Positions 19,274 through 28,570 of a DNA stretch of 64,000 bases are shown piece after piece. How positions within the stretch are numbered: the first letter of the stretch is position 1; the number at the start of each line of letters is the position of its first letter. Below the pieces are notes generated by a model. It ran no database searches. It was not told where the DNA came from and saw only the letters and a program-made list of their open reading frames with translations. Made by a program: the position numbers and the translations under genes. The stretch is from Endozoicomonas euniceicola (lineage in GTDB: Bacteria > Pseudomonadota > Gammaproteobacteria > Pseudomonadales > Endozoicomonadaceae), in NCBI RefSeq assembly GCF_025562755.1, contig NZ_CP103300.1, positions 248,001-312,000 of the forward strand. The letters are read 5' to 3'.

Positions 19274-19756
19274 TCATGCTACCCAGGGCCGCATAGGCAC
19301 CAGTTCCGGCTCGTCCAGCAGCCTGGGGGTCACCTTCAACACCTGGACCCGACACAACTCGCCTGCTTTCTGCCCAAGCATTCGCACAGGCACAAAACCT
19401 GCGGCCAGTCCTGACAGTGCCAGCAGTACCGTCACCGGGTCTCCCAGATCCAGAAAACTGCCCAGCCATAAACCGGCCATCATGCTTAACAGTGGCAGCA
19501 TATAAACGACCATGGATGCCTTCATCAGAGAATCTTCAGGAATACCAATGACAACTTCATCATGTTCCTTGATGATTGAGCCAGTTTCGTTGACAGCCCG
19601 GATATAGGAGTGCGTTTTACTGCTTTTGTATTTTTCTGCCAGATGCTGCCCACAACCGTTTTTGGCACTACAGCTGGAGCAGGTTGTCTTGCGAATGGTT
19701 TCAACCCAGACCGCATCCTCTTCTACGGTTACCACCCGCCCCTGTTCTTCGATCAT
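19274..19756 (-). CDS. rseC: RseC/MucC family membrane protein
   Basis: 160 aa. The N-terminus carries the conserved cysteine cluster TCSSCSAKNGCGQHL, and two membrane segments lie at ~80-98 and ~103-122 (VVYMLPLLSMMAGLWLG; PVTVLLALSGLAAGFVP). RseC is linked to sigma-E signalling and to the reducing system for SoxR; its exact role is not settled. The start overlaps the mucB stop by four bases, so it belongs to the rpoE-mucA-mucB-rseC operon. It converges with the 1095-aa gene, 25 bases away. Confidence 0.93.
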   Translation of the reverse strand: MIEEQGRVVTVEEDAVWVETIRKTTCSSCSAKNGCGQHLAEKYKSSKTHSYIRAVNETGSIIKEHDEVVIGIPEDSLMKASMVVYMLPLLSMMAGLWLGSFLDLGDPVTVLLALSGLAAGFVPVRMLGQKAGELCRVQVLKVTPRLLDEPELVPMRPWVA

Positions 19757-20832
19757 CGTTTCTCAGCCTGTTTATCACTGCCGGGGCGAACCGACACCGC
19801 TACCCGCTCAGCAGTACCCAGCGGCACTTCACCGACAACGGTGACATGAAAATAAGTTTCATTATTACGGAACACTTTGGATACTGCCGCCATCGAACCT
19901 ATCTGCTCAGAGGACTGGCTTAACACCCTGGTTTCATCCGGCTCGACAAATATTGAGAAACTCGCGATGCCATCGGAGTAAATCACGGTATCCACCATAC
20001 GTTCACTGACTGGCGACTTACGGCGTGTACGGTTACGCACCTCAAAACCATCAGGAATCCACCCCGCTTCCCAGCCCCAGTTACCATTATTGCCCTTTTC
20101 CGGAGCACTCATTGTCACAGTCGTTTCATCAGGCAAGCCTTTAGACGTACGGCTGAGCAGCTTTATTTCCTGCTCTGAAAGGCGGTCGGTAAATTCAAGG
20201 TTGGTAAACTGCATGCGTTCGATAATACGACCTTCGCTGTCAACCATAACCGACTTGAGCATCAGGCTACTCTGCCGGTCAAGCCAGATTTGATAACCGT
20301 AACGGAAACGGTCGGTGGGCACGACCAGCAACTGTACAGTCTCACGACCGGCAACCCGATCAAGCGCGGCAGGGCGCAATTGATAATACTTACCCAGATT
20401 ATTGCCGGTAAAGCGCCCCACCATAGGCATCAGGGATTCATGCTCAAAACGGACAGGCGGACGGTCAGCACTGAGATAAATAATTTCACGCCCATGACGC
20501 AACACTTCTCTGGGCAGACCATCCAGATAGCGAATCAGTTCTTTCTCATCACCATTCTGATAACTGTGCAACACCGACAATGTTTCCAGACTGGCACCCT
20601 GCTGATAAACAAAATGTCCACGATAAGTCAGCTTGCGAGTGGCTTCCACCATGCTTTCCAGCCAGTCTTTGGGCTCTGAAGCCCGGGGCTGTTCTGCCGC
20701 AATTTCAGATGCTGGTTCAGTCTGGTTCACCGTCACAGCTTCCTGCGCCTGTACGGGCGTTAACATCAGCACAGACACCAGCAATGCCGCCAAACTCCCC
20801 CTGTTTAAATGCATTCCTTTCATAAAGCTCAC
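19753..20832 (-). CDS. mucB: Sigma-E regulator MucB/RseB
   Basis: 359 aa, exported (hydrophobic N-terminus LAALLVSVLMLTPVQAQ). MucB/RseB is a periplasmic protein that binds the anti-sigma factor MucA/RseA and shields it from proteolysis until it senses envelope lipids. The large LolA-like domain includes YRGHFVYQQGASLETLSVLHSYQNG and the smaller C-terminal domain FEVRNRTRRKSP. Four-base overlaps with mucA and rseC show translational coupling. Confidence 0.94.
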   Translation of the reverse strand: MSFMKGMHLNRGSLAALLVSVLMLTPVQAQEAVTVNQTEPASEIAAEQPRASEPKDWLESMVEATRKLTYRGHFVYQQGASLETLSVLHSYQNGDEKELIRYLDGLPREVLRHGREIIYLSADRPPVRFEHESLMPMVGRFTGNNLGKYYQLRPAALDRVAGRETVQLLVVPTDRFRYGYQIWLDRQSSLMLKSVMVDSEGRIIERMQFTNLEFTDRLSEQEIKLLSRTSKGLPDETTVTMSAPEKGNNGNWGWEAGWIPDGFEVRNRTRRKSPVSERMVDTVIYSDGIASFSIFVEPDETRVLSQSSEQIGSMAAVSKVFRNNETYFHVTVVGEVPLGTAERVAVSVRPGSDKQAEKR

Positions 20833-21521
20833 TGTGTATCGAAACTGGTCAACCTCGCAAAGGGCAACATGCCCTGACCACCCTGAACCGCGCTCATTTC
20901 TGCATGTTGCAGGGCATAAGCACGAAAACGCTCGCGGGTCGCCCGACTGGCAACATTTTGCGCCTGGGCCAACTGTTCTGGTGTAATCGTGTCATGTTGA
21001 CGGGAGTTGTAACCCGCACGGATACCGGAGGCTCCGTATTCATTTCTGGCAATCTGCAATGGCTGGGTAAGGGTTGTCTGGTCGGAAACATCTGCAACTG
21101 TATGCACATCTTCAACCTGGTTGAAGTTACGTACACCAACAATCACAGCAAAGGCAACCGATGCTGCGACGGCTACACGCCCCATGGAAGACCACCAGTT
21201 ATCCAGCAGGCTGACGACATTGGCCATCCTGCCTACTGGCTGAATCTGAGGTTGCTCCTGCCTCTGATGGGTTACTTCTTCCTGCTCGACCCTGTCACGG
21301 ATGCTGGCGGAAAGATCAATATTCATAAACTGGTTGGTCTCATGCCTGACTGCATCACCGGTCAACTGGTAACGCCGTGCCGTGGCACGCAAGTCATCAT
21401 CACTGCCCAGTTTTTCCAGAACTCTGCGCATTTCCAGCTCAGAAGCCTGACCATCCAGTGTGGCTGAAAGGGACTCGTTCAGACGATCCCGGGCATGATT
21501 GTGAGATGGCTTCTCACTCAT
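20829..21521 (-). CDS. mucA: Anti-sigma-E factor MucA/RseA
   Basis: 230 aa from the ATG at 21521, preferred over the far upstream frame start because AGGGGTG precedes it and the protein then begins MSEKPSHNHARDRLNESLSA, like RseA N-termini. Residues 1-80 form the sigma-binding domain; a single membrane segment (VAVAASVAFAVIVGV) lies near 120; the remainder is periplasmic. It holds RpoE inactive at the inner membrane until regulated proteolysis releases it. Confidence 0.93.
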   Translation of the reverse strand: MSEKPSHNHARDRLNESLSATLDGQASELEMRRVLEKLGSDDDLRATARRYQLTGDAVRHETNQFMNIDLSASIRDRVEQEEVTHQRQEQPQIQPVGRMANVVSLLDNWWSSMGRVAVAASVAFAVIVGVRNFNQVEDVHTVADVSDQTTLTQPLQIARNEYGASGIRAGYNSRQHDTITPEQLAQAQNVASRATRERFRAYALQHAEMSAVQGGQGMLPFARLTSFDTQ

Positions 21522-21623
21522 AGATACACCCCTGGTGCTATCTTCTACCGTTCTCCTGATGATACCGGAAAAACGGGTTGTCACTGTAAGTCCTGACGAA
21601 TTTCATACTACTTAAAAAAATAG

Positions 21624-22208
21624 TCAGCCTCGTTTAAGCAGCGGCTCAATTTCACGGTCAATCGCTTCCCTGGCCCGAAAAATCCTTGAGCGCACAGTAC
21701 CGACAGGGCAATCCATCACATGGGCAATCTCGTCGTAACTTAAGCCGTCAAACTCTCGCAACATCACGGCGGTGCGAAGCTCGTCCGGCAAACGACGAAT
21801 AGCATCATGGATCACGCGTTCAATTTCATCACGATACAGGTTCCGTTCGGGAGTATCCACCACTCTAAGGCTGGCTGCGATATCCAGAAACTCAGCATCG
21901 TGTACATCGATATCCGATTCTGGCAGCTTTCGCCCCTTAGAAACCAAGTGGTTTTTGGCTGTATTGACAGCAATACGATACAGCCAGGTATAAAACGAAC
22001 TATCTCCCCGAAACTTGTCAATGGCCCTGTAAGCCTTGATGAAAGCTTCCTGAGCGACATCCTGAACTTCCTGATAGTCATTAACATAACTACTGACCAG
22101 TCCCAGAACGCGATGCTGGTATTTAATTACCAGCAGATCAAAGGCGGCTTTATCGCCTTTCTGCACCCGTTCAACCAGCTGTTGATCCGCTTCCTGAGGT
22201 TCTACCAT
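21624..22208 (-). CDS. rpoE: RNA polymerase sigma factor RpoE/AlgU
   Basis: 194 aa, family-standard length. Region 2 shows DLLVIKYQHRVLGLVSSYV and AQEAFIKAYRAIDKFRGDSSFYTWLYRIA; region 4 shows LPDELRTAVMLREFDGLSYDEIA and CPVGTVRSRIFRAREAI. This ECF sigma factor directs the envelope-stress regulon. It is first in the operon with mucA, mucB and rseC, and divergent from nadB as in Pseudomonas and E. coli. Confidence 0.97.
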   Translation of the reverse strand: MVEPQEADQQLVERVQKGDKAAFDLLVIKYQHRVLGLVSSYVNDYQEVQDVAQEAFIKAYRAIDKFRGDSSFYTWLYRIAVNTAKNHLVSKGRKLPESDIDVHDAEFLDIAASLRVVDTPERNLYRDEIERVIHDAIRRLPDELRTAVMLREFDGLSYDEIAHVMDCPVGTVRSRIFRAREAIDREIEPLLKRG

Positions 22209-22401
22209 GCAAATATCCTCATCTGCTGGCAGCCCTGCTCAAAATCTAGCAAACGACACTTATCTTCTGAATTTATGGGCTTTACAATCATCATTACCCA
22301 TAATGGCTTTCCCCGGTCACGAACCGTTTGTGGTTGTGGTAACCGGCTAAAAGCATCCTGAGAAAAAGTGTTCTCTGCGCTGCGGATTCTTTCTGCTTCT
22401 C

Positions 22402-22430
22402 TATAGACCATAATCCGGCCTGAAAGTTCC
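22402..22430 (-). promoter_or_regulatory. Predicted sigma-E (AlgU) promoter of the rpoE operon
   Basis: On the minus strand a -35 element GGAACTT (22424-22430) is followed after 16 bases by TCTATA (22402-22407). The -35 equals the RpoE/AlgU consensus and the spacer is right for that sigma factor; the -10 resembles the TCTGA-type element. It lies about 190 bases upstream of rpoE, which suggests autoregulation, as known for algU. Confidence 0.65.
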
Positions 22431-22615
22431 CGAACTCGTTAATTTTTTTCAGTTTTTACTGAAAAGATGATTCGGATCACCACAACGTACTATAGTGCCG
22501 ACCGTAATTTCTATATACTAACAAGCCGTTTACAGGCCTTATATGTATATTTAAAGAATGTCTCATCTTTCAGTGCATCTCGGTTGATCCATCGGCACCA
22601 AAGACTTGAGACTTT

Positions 22616-22635
22616 AGGTTCTGCTGGCAGAACCT
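22616..22635. other. Hairpin in the rpoE-nadB divergent intergenic region
   Basis: AGGTTCTG and CAGAACCT form an eight-pair stem with a CTGG loop. It lies within the 663-base gap 22209-22871, which otherwise shows only the sigma-E promoter and no gene. It may belong to the nadB leader; no known riboswitch was recognised. Confidence 0.35.
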
Positions 22636-22871
22636 GAAACAACTGCCAGACGAGCTGACGGACAGCGGGCTGGAAGTATGCTAAAAAATATCCGTCCTGT
22701 TAAACATCTTTGCAAACTGTTTAGAGCCATGACACTCAGTAAACCTGATGCCAGGTGACTGCAACGGACACTACCCTGTTCCCAAGCTCATACTGGCAGG
22801 CATCATCATGATCTCAACTATTATGGATCGGGTATGCAGTATCGTCAGATACCAGGGTTCAGGGAATTCAA

Positions 22872-24497
22872 ATGCATCAGTCTTATAATTACGACGTCAT
22901 CATTATTGGTAGCGGAGCCGCTGGTTTGACTATGGCACTGCATCTTGATCCTAATTTGCGTGTTGCCATACTCAGCAAAGGTAACCTCAGTGCCGGCTCC
23001 TCCTCTGGCGCCCAGGGTGGTGTAGCCGCTGTCCTGAACCCATCAGAGGATAGCCTTGAACAGCACACTCACGATACTCAGGTTGCTGGAGCCGGTCTGT
23101 GCCGAAGAGATGCGGTAGAACATATCGTCAAAAACGGCAGAGACAGCATCCAATGGCTGATCGATATTGGCGTGCCTTTTACCGAAGATAAAAAACAAAA
23201 CCACGCCTTCGGCTTTCATCTGACCCGTGAAGGTGGGCACAGTGCCCGACGCATTATACATGCTGCCGACGCAACGGGGCAGGCTATTTCTGACACATTG
23301 ATTAACAGAGTCAGACGGCAGGCCAATATTGATATTTATGAGCATCACCTGGCTATTGACCTGATCACCAATCAGAAGCTGGGTTCCCGGCAACAAAAAG
23401 GATTAGGGGCTTATGTCCTCGATCTAAAGTCTGACCAGGTCTACCTCTTCAAAGCCAAAGTACAAGTACTGGCCAGTGGCGGTGCCAGCAAAGCTTACCT
23501 GTTTAGCAGTAACAGTGATGGTGCCAGCGGCGACGGCATCGCTATGGCCTGGCGTGCTGGCTGTCGTATTGGCAACATGGAGTTCAACCAGTTCCATCCG
23601 ACCTGCCTGTACCACCCGAACGCAAAATCTTTCCTGATTTCAGAAGCCGTTCGTGGTGAAGGCGGGCAACTGCTGCGTCCGGACGGCACCCGCTTTATGC
23701 CTGATTACGACTCACGTGCAGAGCTGGCTCCCCGTGATATTGTTGCCCGCGCTATTGACCACGAGATGAAGCGCCTGGGGGCCGATTGCCTGTTTCTTGA
23801 TATCAGCCATAAACCGGCGGAGTTTGTTCGTTCTCACTTCCCGACTATTTATGAACGCTGTCTGGAATACGGTATCGACATAACCAGACAACCCATACCG
23901 ATTGTTCCCGCTTCCCATTACACCTGCGGCGGCGTACTGGTAAACCATCAGGGTCAAACCGATGTACCGGGCGTTTACGCCATTGGTGAGTGCGCCTTCA
24001 CCGGCCTGCACGGCGCCAACCGTCTGGCCAGCAACTCCCTGCTGGAGTGCTTTGTAACAGGCAGAAGCTGTGCACAGGCCATCAATCAGTCGATCCACGC
24101 TATAAATAACAACGAAGCCCTGCCCGACTGGGATGACAGCCTGGTGACAGATTCCGACGAAGGGGTTGTGATTTCCCATAACTGGGAAGAACTTCGCCGT
24201 TTTATGTGGGACTATGTTGGGATTGTTCGCACCACCAAACGTCTGCTCAGGGCAAGAAACCGGGTCAAACTGCTACAGTCTGAAATCCATGATTTCTACA
24301 GCCACTTCAAAATCAGTAATGACCTGATTGAGCTGCGCAACCTGGCGCTGGTGTCAGAGTTGATTATTGACAGCGCACTGTCACGCAAAGAGTCACGAGG
24401 TTTGCATTATACGCTGGACTATCCGGCAATGGCTGAAACCGTTGAAGATACCATTCTGACACCTGAGAACTTTAGTCCTGAAAATGCGATAGAGTAA
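22872..24497 (+). CDS. nadB: L-aspartate oxidase
   Basis: 541 aa (E. coli 540). The first enzyme of de novo NAD synthesis, an FAD enzyme that oxidises L-aspartate to iminoaspartate. The Rossmann motif is VIIIGSGAAGL at residues ~8-18, then SSSGAQGGVAAV, the active-site stretch HLTREGGHSARRI, NQFHPTCLY, ASHYTCGG, and GLHGANRLASNSLLEC near the C-terminal FAD site. It is divergent from rpoE. Confidence 0.97.
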   Translation: MHQSYNYDVIIIGSGAAGLTMALHLDPNLRVAILSKGNLSAGSSSGAQGGVAAVLNPSEDSLEQHTHDTQVAGAGLCRRDAVEHIVKNGRDSIQWLIDIGVPFTEDKKQNHAFGFHLTREGGHSARRIIHAADATGQAISDTLINRVRRQANIDIYEHHLAIDLITNQKLGSRQQKGLGAYVLDLKSDQVYLFKAKVQVLASGGASKAYLFSSNSDGASGDGIAMAWRAGCRIGNMEFNQFHPTCLYHPNAKSFLISEAVRGEGGQLLRPDGTRFMPDYDSRAELAPRDIVARAIDHEMKRLGADCLFLDISHKPAEFVRSHFPTIYERCLEYGIDITRQPIPIVPASHYTCGGVLVNHQGQTDVPGVYAIGECAFTGLHGANRLASNSLLECFVTGRSCAQAINQSIHAINNNEALPDWDDSLVTDSDEGVVISHNWEELRRFMWDYVGIVRTTKRLLRARNRVKLLQSEIHDFYSHFKISNDLIELRNLALVSELIIDSALSRKESRGLHYTLDYPAMAETVEDTILTPENFSPENAIE

Positions 24498-24541
24498 TTA
24501 TCCTGATATTTCTGAGCTGCAGGTCTGCCCGTTACAAATTC

Positions 24542-24576
24542 CCCCTGACGCTAACTTCTCAGATAAGCGTCAGGGG
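24542..24576 (+). terminator. Strong inverted repeat after nadB
   Basis: CCCCTGACGCT and AGCGTCAGGGG form an 11-pair stem 44 bases past the nadB stop. There is no T-run directly after it, so it may be a processing or pausing hairpin rather than a classic intrinsic terminator. Confidence 0.5.
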
Positions 24577-25006
24577 CATTAACCTGTCCCTAAGTAAAAC
24601 AATCACAACCTCATACAAAAAATTTATAGACTGCGTATTGATCTACATCTATAAAAGCACGCAACATTTTTTACAGGCCTCCGTGCTTCCAATTGATTAG
24701 CCAGACCTATCTCGCAAACAAAATCAAATCTAATGCTCGGTTTTTAACCAGAAAATTATTCTACTGTTTCTTTGAACAATGCTTGTTGAAAGAAACACAC
24801 CGAAAACAAACATTAAAGAACATCCAAAAAAGTAAAAATTGATATCAATCAAATATTATTTCTCTTTTCAGAAACAACTATTGAACACCTGGCAGGCAAT
24901 CAAATATATTTGCGTCGCAACTTGTTCAGGAAAAAGCATAGACTCTGTTTAATTATTTAAACTTCTATTTCAGTGATTACTTTTGCTTTATACAACACGC
25001 CTGTTA

Positions 25007-25020
25007 TTGATCTATATCAC
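25007..25020. promoter_or_regulatory. FNR/CRP-like site in the long leader of the permease gene
   Basis: TTGATCTATATCAC matches the FNR consensus TTGAT-N4-ATCAA at nine of ten positions. A second, weaker match (TTGATCTACATCT) lies at 24638-24650. Both are in the AT-rich 735-base gap 24498-25232 upstream of the amino-acid permease, where I see no gene. Oxygen-dependent control of the permease is inference. Confidence 0.4.
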
Positions 25021-25232
25021 TTTTTAATAGTTCTACCCGGGCAATATCTAATAGATTCACTTTTGCTTTTTTGATTGTTAATTCTGAATAGAGTAACAAT
25101 CAAAATAATTTTTTATTCGCAAAATTCCGGGAATTGATCTGATCTTCCTGGCTTATTAACCGTATTCTTTTTTCTGATTGCCTGATCTGACAGGTTTTAA
25201 ACTATCTTAAATTCGAATTTGGAGAACGTATT

Positions 25233-26519
25233 ATGACAGCAAACACCTACACTCTTACAGCAGGAAGAGAGGCGGGACCAGGCGCTGCCTTTGACCAGCT
25301 GGACTGGGGCTGGATTGTCATGAGCATAGGCATGGCAATCGGTGCAGGCATTGTCTTCCTGCCGGTACAGGTTGGCATGATGGGAGTGTGGGTTTTTCTT
25401 CTGTCTTCCCTGATTGGCTACCCAGCCATGTATCTCTTTCAGAAACTGTTTATTAATACCCTTGTTGAATCCAACAGCTGTAAAGATTACTCCAGCATTA
25501 TCACTGAATACCTTGGCAAAAACTGGGGTATTGCACTGGGTCTGCTTTATTTCATTATGCAGGTTATCTGGGTATTTGTTTACAGTCTGGCCATCACCAA
25601 TGACAGCGCTTCTTATTTGCATACATTTGGCATTACTGACTCACTGCTCTCCGAAAACCCTCTCTATAGTTTGGGCTTAATCAGCACAATGGTTTTCATT
25701 GCCTCTTACAGTGAAAAGTTTCTCTTCCGGATTTCAGGTTTTATGGCCGTATCCGTATTGCTAATTGTTTTTGTATTGGGTGCATTTATGGTGCCTCACT
25801 GGGATGTGGCGAATATCAGCGCCGTCCCACCATCAGGTGAACTGTTTAAAAATGCCATTATCACCTTACCCTTCACTTTAACTTCCATTCTGTTTATCCA
25901 ATCTCTGAGTCCGATGACCATCGCTTTTCGGAAACAGTGCCGCAATCCTGAAGAAGCGCGCTATCGCTCACAACGAGCCATGAAAATGGCATTCGGCATT
26001 TTATTCTGCGTTGTCTTTTTCTATGCCATCTCTTTTACCCTGACCATTACCCAGAGTCAGGCCACCGATGCTTTTAATCAAAACATTTCGTCTCTGGCTA
26101 TTATTGCGCAACATATGGATGGTTCAGCGACAACAGTATTAGGCATTCTGATTAATATCTTCGCGGTAGCAACATCCTTCCTTGCCATCTTCCTGGCATT
26201 CCGGGAAGCCTGTACCGGCATTGTCATGAACGTACTGCACCGCCGTTACACTGATGACCAGATTAACCACGGTCTGATTCGAAAGTGCATTACCGTATTC
26301 ATCATCCTCCTTTCCTGGATGGCCGTTGTGACAAATATCCCCATCCTGCATTTCACTTCCTTTTGTAGCCCTGTTTTTGGACTGATCGGCTGCCTGATTC
26401 CTGCCTACCTGGTGCATAAGGTAGACAAACTGGCCAAATACCGTGGCTGGACAACTAATATCATCATCGTGGTTGGCTTGCTCCTGATGATCTCCCCGTT
26501 CCTTAACTTCCTGGGCTGA
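25233..26519 (+). CDS. HAAAP-family amino acid permease (serine/threonine transporter type)
   Basis: 428 aa, about 11 membrane segments, similar in size and layout to SdaC and TdcC. The first segment contains the family-like AIGAGIVFLPVQVG, and the central part LPFTLTSILFIQSLSPMTIAFRKQCRN matches the region where these transporters carry a Ser/Pro signature. It ends with YLVHKVDKLAKYRGW and a last membrane segment. These proteins import hydroxy or aromatic amino acids with H+ or Na+. The substrate cannot be set from sequence alone. GGAGAA lies seven to twelve bases before the ATG. Confidence 0.87.
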   Translation: MTANTYTLTAGREAGPGAAFDQLDWGWIVMSIGMAIGAGIVFLPVQVGMMGVWVFLLSSLIGYPAMYLFQKLFINTLVESNSCKDYSSIITEYLGKNWGIALGLLYFIMQVIWVFVYSLAITNDSASYLHTFGITDSLLSENPLYSLGLISTMVFIASYSEKFLFRISGFMAVSVLLIVFVLGAFMVPHWDVANISAVPPSGELFKNAIITLPFTLTSILFIQSLSPMTIAFRKQCRNPEEARYRSQRAMKMAFGILFCVVFFYAISFTLTITQSQATDAFNQNISSLAIIAQHMDGSATTVLGILINIFAVATSFLAIFLAFREACTGIVMNVLHRRYTDDQINHGLIRKCITVFIILLSWMAVVTNIPILHFTSFCSPVFGLIGCLIPAYLVHKVDKLAKYRGWTTNIIIVVGLLLMISPFLNFLG

Positions 26520-26547
26520 GCACCTGCCATATAATCAGGACATCAAA

Positions 26548-27036
26548 CTATTCATACCTGTCCGACTTCCCACTGCGGTTATGCCTGCTCAACAGCAGGC
26601 GTAACCTCAGTGCATGCAGCGAAGCAGCCTTGTCACTATCAGACCAGAGACAGACTTTGTAGCTGCCCATTCCAACACGTAACAACCCGCTCTTTTTCTC
26701 TTCAGTACGGAAACAGAAAGCCATCAACCAGGGAGTTACCAATAACGCCCCTGTCGTCCAGGCCCGATGCCAGCCTGATTTCGTCAGCAGTAGCCACTGA
26801 TCATTGCGATAGCGCAGGGCCAGCACGCTGTCCGGGCTGGTCCGGGCAATATGCCGCCGATAAAAACTTCGTACAGAAACAACCACCAGTGAAGAAGCGA
26901 CTAATTGCAGGAAAAAGGGAAGGCTCGAAAACCATGGGGCAAGCAGAGCAAGAAAATGAACACCGGCCCCGACAACCAGCATAGAACGGGACCGGTGCAG
27001 ACGAATTTCAATCAATTCATCGTCTTCAGATACCAT
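26548..27036 (-). CDS. ygfX: YgfX (CptA)-like membrane protein
   Basis: 162 aa if it starts at 27036; an in-frame ATG at 27078 would overlap sdhE by 53 bases. Two closely spaced membrane segments lie near residues 17-60 (GVHFLALLAPWFSSLPFFLQLVASSLVVVSV), followed by a cytosolic domain. Size, topology and position directly after sdhE match YgfX. In E. coli YgfX has been reported both as the partner of SdhE and as a toxin affecting cytoskeletal proteins. Sequence conservation is low, so context carries much of the call. Confidence 0.75.
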   Translation of the reverse strand: MVSEDDELIEIRLHRSRSMLVVGAGVHFLALLAPWFSSLPFFLQLVASSLVVVSVRSFYRRHIARTSPDSVLALRYRNDQWLLLTKSGWHRAWTTGALLVTPWLMAFCFRTEEKKSGLLRVGMGSYKVCLWSDSDKAASLHALRLRLLLSRHNRSGKSDRYE

Positions 27037-27301
27037 CAGTGTTAAAGCTACGCCGTGCGTAGGTGATAACGGTATCAATCATGCCAGCCAACAACTTATC
27101 ATCCGGGCGCTGCTCGCTCATGAACCAGGAAAACAGATCCGCATCCTGACAGTCCAACAGACGCACATAAACCTGCTGATTTTCTGCCGACAAATCTCTC
27201 AACACTTCATTGGTGAATGGCTCCAGCAAAACATCCAGCTCCAACATGCCACGGCGACTGTGCCACTGAACCCGTTTAAAATCATCATCACTTAATTTCA
27301 T
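27026..27301 (-). CDS. sdhE: FAD assembly factor SdhE
   Basis: 91 aa. SdhE promotes covalent flavinylation of succinate dehydrogenase and fumarate reductase. The family motif RRGMLELD (RGxxE) is at residues ~16-23, followed by LLDCQDADLFSWFM, which also fits the family. Its stop codon overlaps the start of ygfX, as in other Gammaproteobacteria. It is divergent from ygfZ. Confidence 0.95.
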   Translation of the reverse strand: MKLSDDDFKRVQWHSRRGMLELDVLLEPFTNEVLRDLSAENQQVYVRLLDCQDADLFSWFMSEQRPDDKLLAGMIDTVITYARRSFNTDGI

Positions 27302-27478
27302 TCGGCAAACTCCTTGTTACTCATGGCCGCATTATAAATTCGCCTATCCCAGGAAGCGACTTCCAAAGCAACAAATTTTCATACCATGACAGTCGTCACA
27401 GTGTTGCGAGCCGGTACTTTCCTCTATCATTGGACTCAAACACGCTGGTATTTTCCAGACCACCTATCCGAGCCAATT

Positions 27479-28495
27479 ATGAATAACGATCACGCCTCCC
27501 TGTTCGCCTCATTGCTTGAACAAGCCAGCCACGCCAGCCTTGCCGACCTTCACCAGCCAGCAATGAGCCTGCTGACTGATCGCGGGTTTCTCAGCGTCAG
27601 TGGTCCAGACAGCCAGCGGTTCCTGCAGGGACAGCTGAGCAACAATCTGGACAAGCTCAAGCCTGCCCAACACCATCTGAGTACCGCATGCACACCCAAA
27701 GGCAGAATGTACAGCGCGTTCCGCCTGCTCCATTCAGAAAAAGCCTTTTTGCTGTCGATGCACAGAGGGCTTCTGGATCAGACTCAAACAACACTGGGTA
27801 AATATGCCGTCTTTTTCAAATCAGAACAGTCCATTGATACCTCGCTGGTAGCCCTGGGCTTATCGGGTTCCAATATTAAAAGCACCATTCAGAAACTCGT
27901 TGGCAATACTCCAGAGGGCGATTCAGCCATAAAGGTGGAAGAAAGTGCCTGGCTATTATCCGTTCCCGGCACCTGTGAACGCTATGAGCTCTGGCTACCT
28001 GCTAACCAGCTGCCTGCCTGGTGGGACAAACTGAAACAGAGCTTCCTACCGATTTCCCAGTCTCACTGGCGTTTGCTGGATATCGAAGCGGTTATCCCTG
28101 AACTGTTGCCGGAAGCTGTTGAGCAATACATTCCACAACATCTGAATCTGCCCACCCTGAATGCGGTCAGCTTCCGCAAAGGTTGTTATACCGGGCAGGA
28201 AATTGTTGCCCGCATGCAGAACCTGGGGCAATTAAAAAGCCGTTGTTACCATTTGACTGCCCATTCAGCCGTTGAATTGATACCCAATACCAAGCTGACC
28301 AATGCGGCTGGCAAAACCATTGGTGAAGTGTTGTATGCAGTGACACCAGCCGATGCTAACCAAACTGAACTGCTTGCCATTATCCGGGTAGAAGCCGCTG
28401 AAGCCAGTGATGTACACCTGCCTGAAAATGACACTCCCTTTACCGTAGCGCCTCTGCCCTACAACATTGATGTAAAAGCGGAACTGCAACGCTGA
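27479..28495 (+). CDS. ygfZ: Folate-binding Fe-S cluster repair protein YgfZ
   Basis: 338 aa from the ATG at 27479 (the open frame reaches 27386). YgfZ is a tetrahydrofolate-binding protein that maintains certain Fe-S enzymes such as MiaB. The signature KGCYTGQE with its key cysteine is at about residues 235-242, followed by IVARMQNLGQLKSR. An N-terminal segment LTDRGFLSVSGPDSQRFLQGQLSNN matches the GcvT-like fold. The sdhE-ygfX/ygfZ neighbourhood is conserved in related bacteria. Confidence 0.93.
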   Translation: MNNDHASLFASLLEQASHASLADLHQPAMSLLTDRGFLSVSGPDSQRFLQGQLSNNLDKLKPAQHHLSTACTPKGRMYSAFRLLHSEKAFLLSMHRGLLDQTQTTLGKYAVFFKSEQSIDTSLVALGLSGSNIKSTIQKLVGNTPEGDSAIKVEESAWLLSVPGTCERYELWLPANQLPAWWDKLKQSFLPISQSHWRLLDIEAVIPELLPEAVEQYIPQHLNLPTLNAVSFRKGCYTGQEIVARMQNLGQLKSRCYHLTAHSAVELIPNTKLTNAAGKTIGEVLYAVTPADANQTELLAIIRVEAAEASDVHLPENDTPFTVAPLPYNIDVKAELQR

Positions 28496-28500
28496 CCAAA

Positions 28501-28525
28501 GTGAGAGAGGTTTCATCTCTCTCAC
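28501..28525 (+). terminator. Hairpin after ygfZ
   Basis: GTGAGAGAG pairs with CTCTCTCAC around a seven-base loop, directly past the ygfZ stop. The trailing sequence is pyrimidine-rich (ACTCCCTTTCT) rather than a pure T-run, so termination is plausible but not certain. Confidence 0.5.
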
Positions 28526-28570
28526 ACTCCCTTTCTGAGTGCTCCTTATGCGCTTGTTGTCAGGTCGCTA

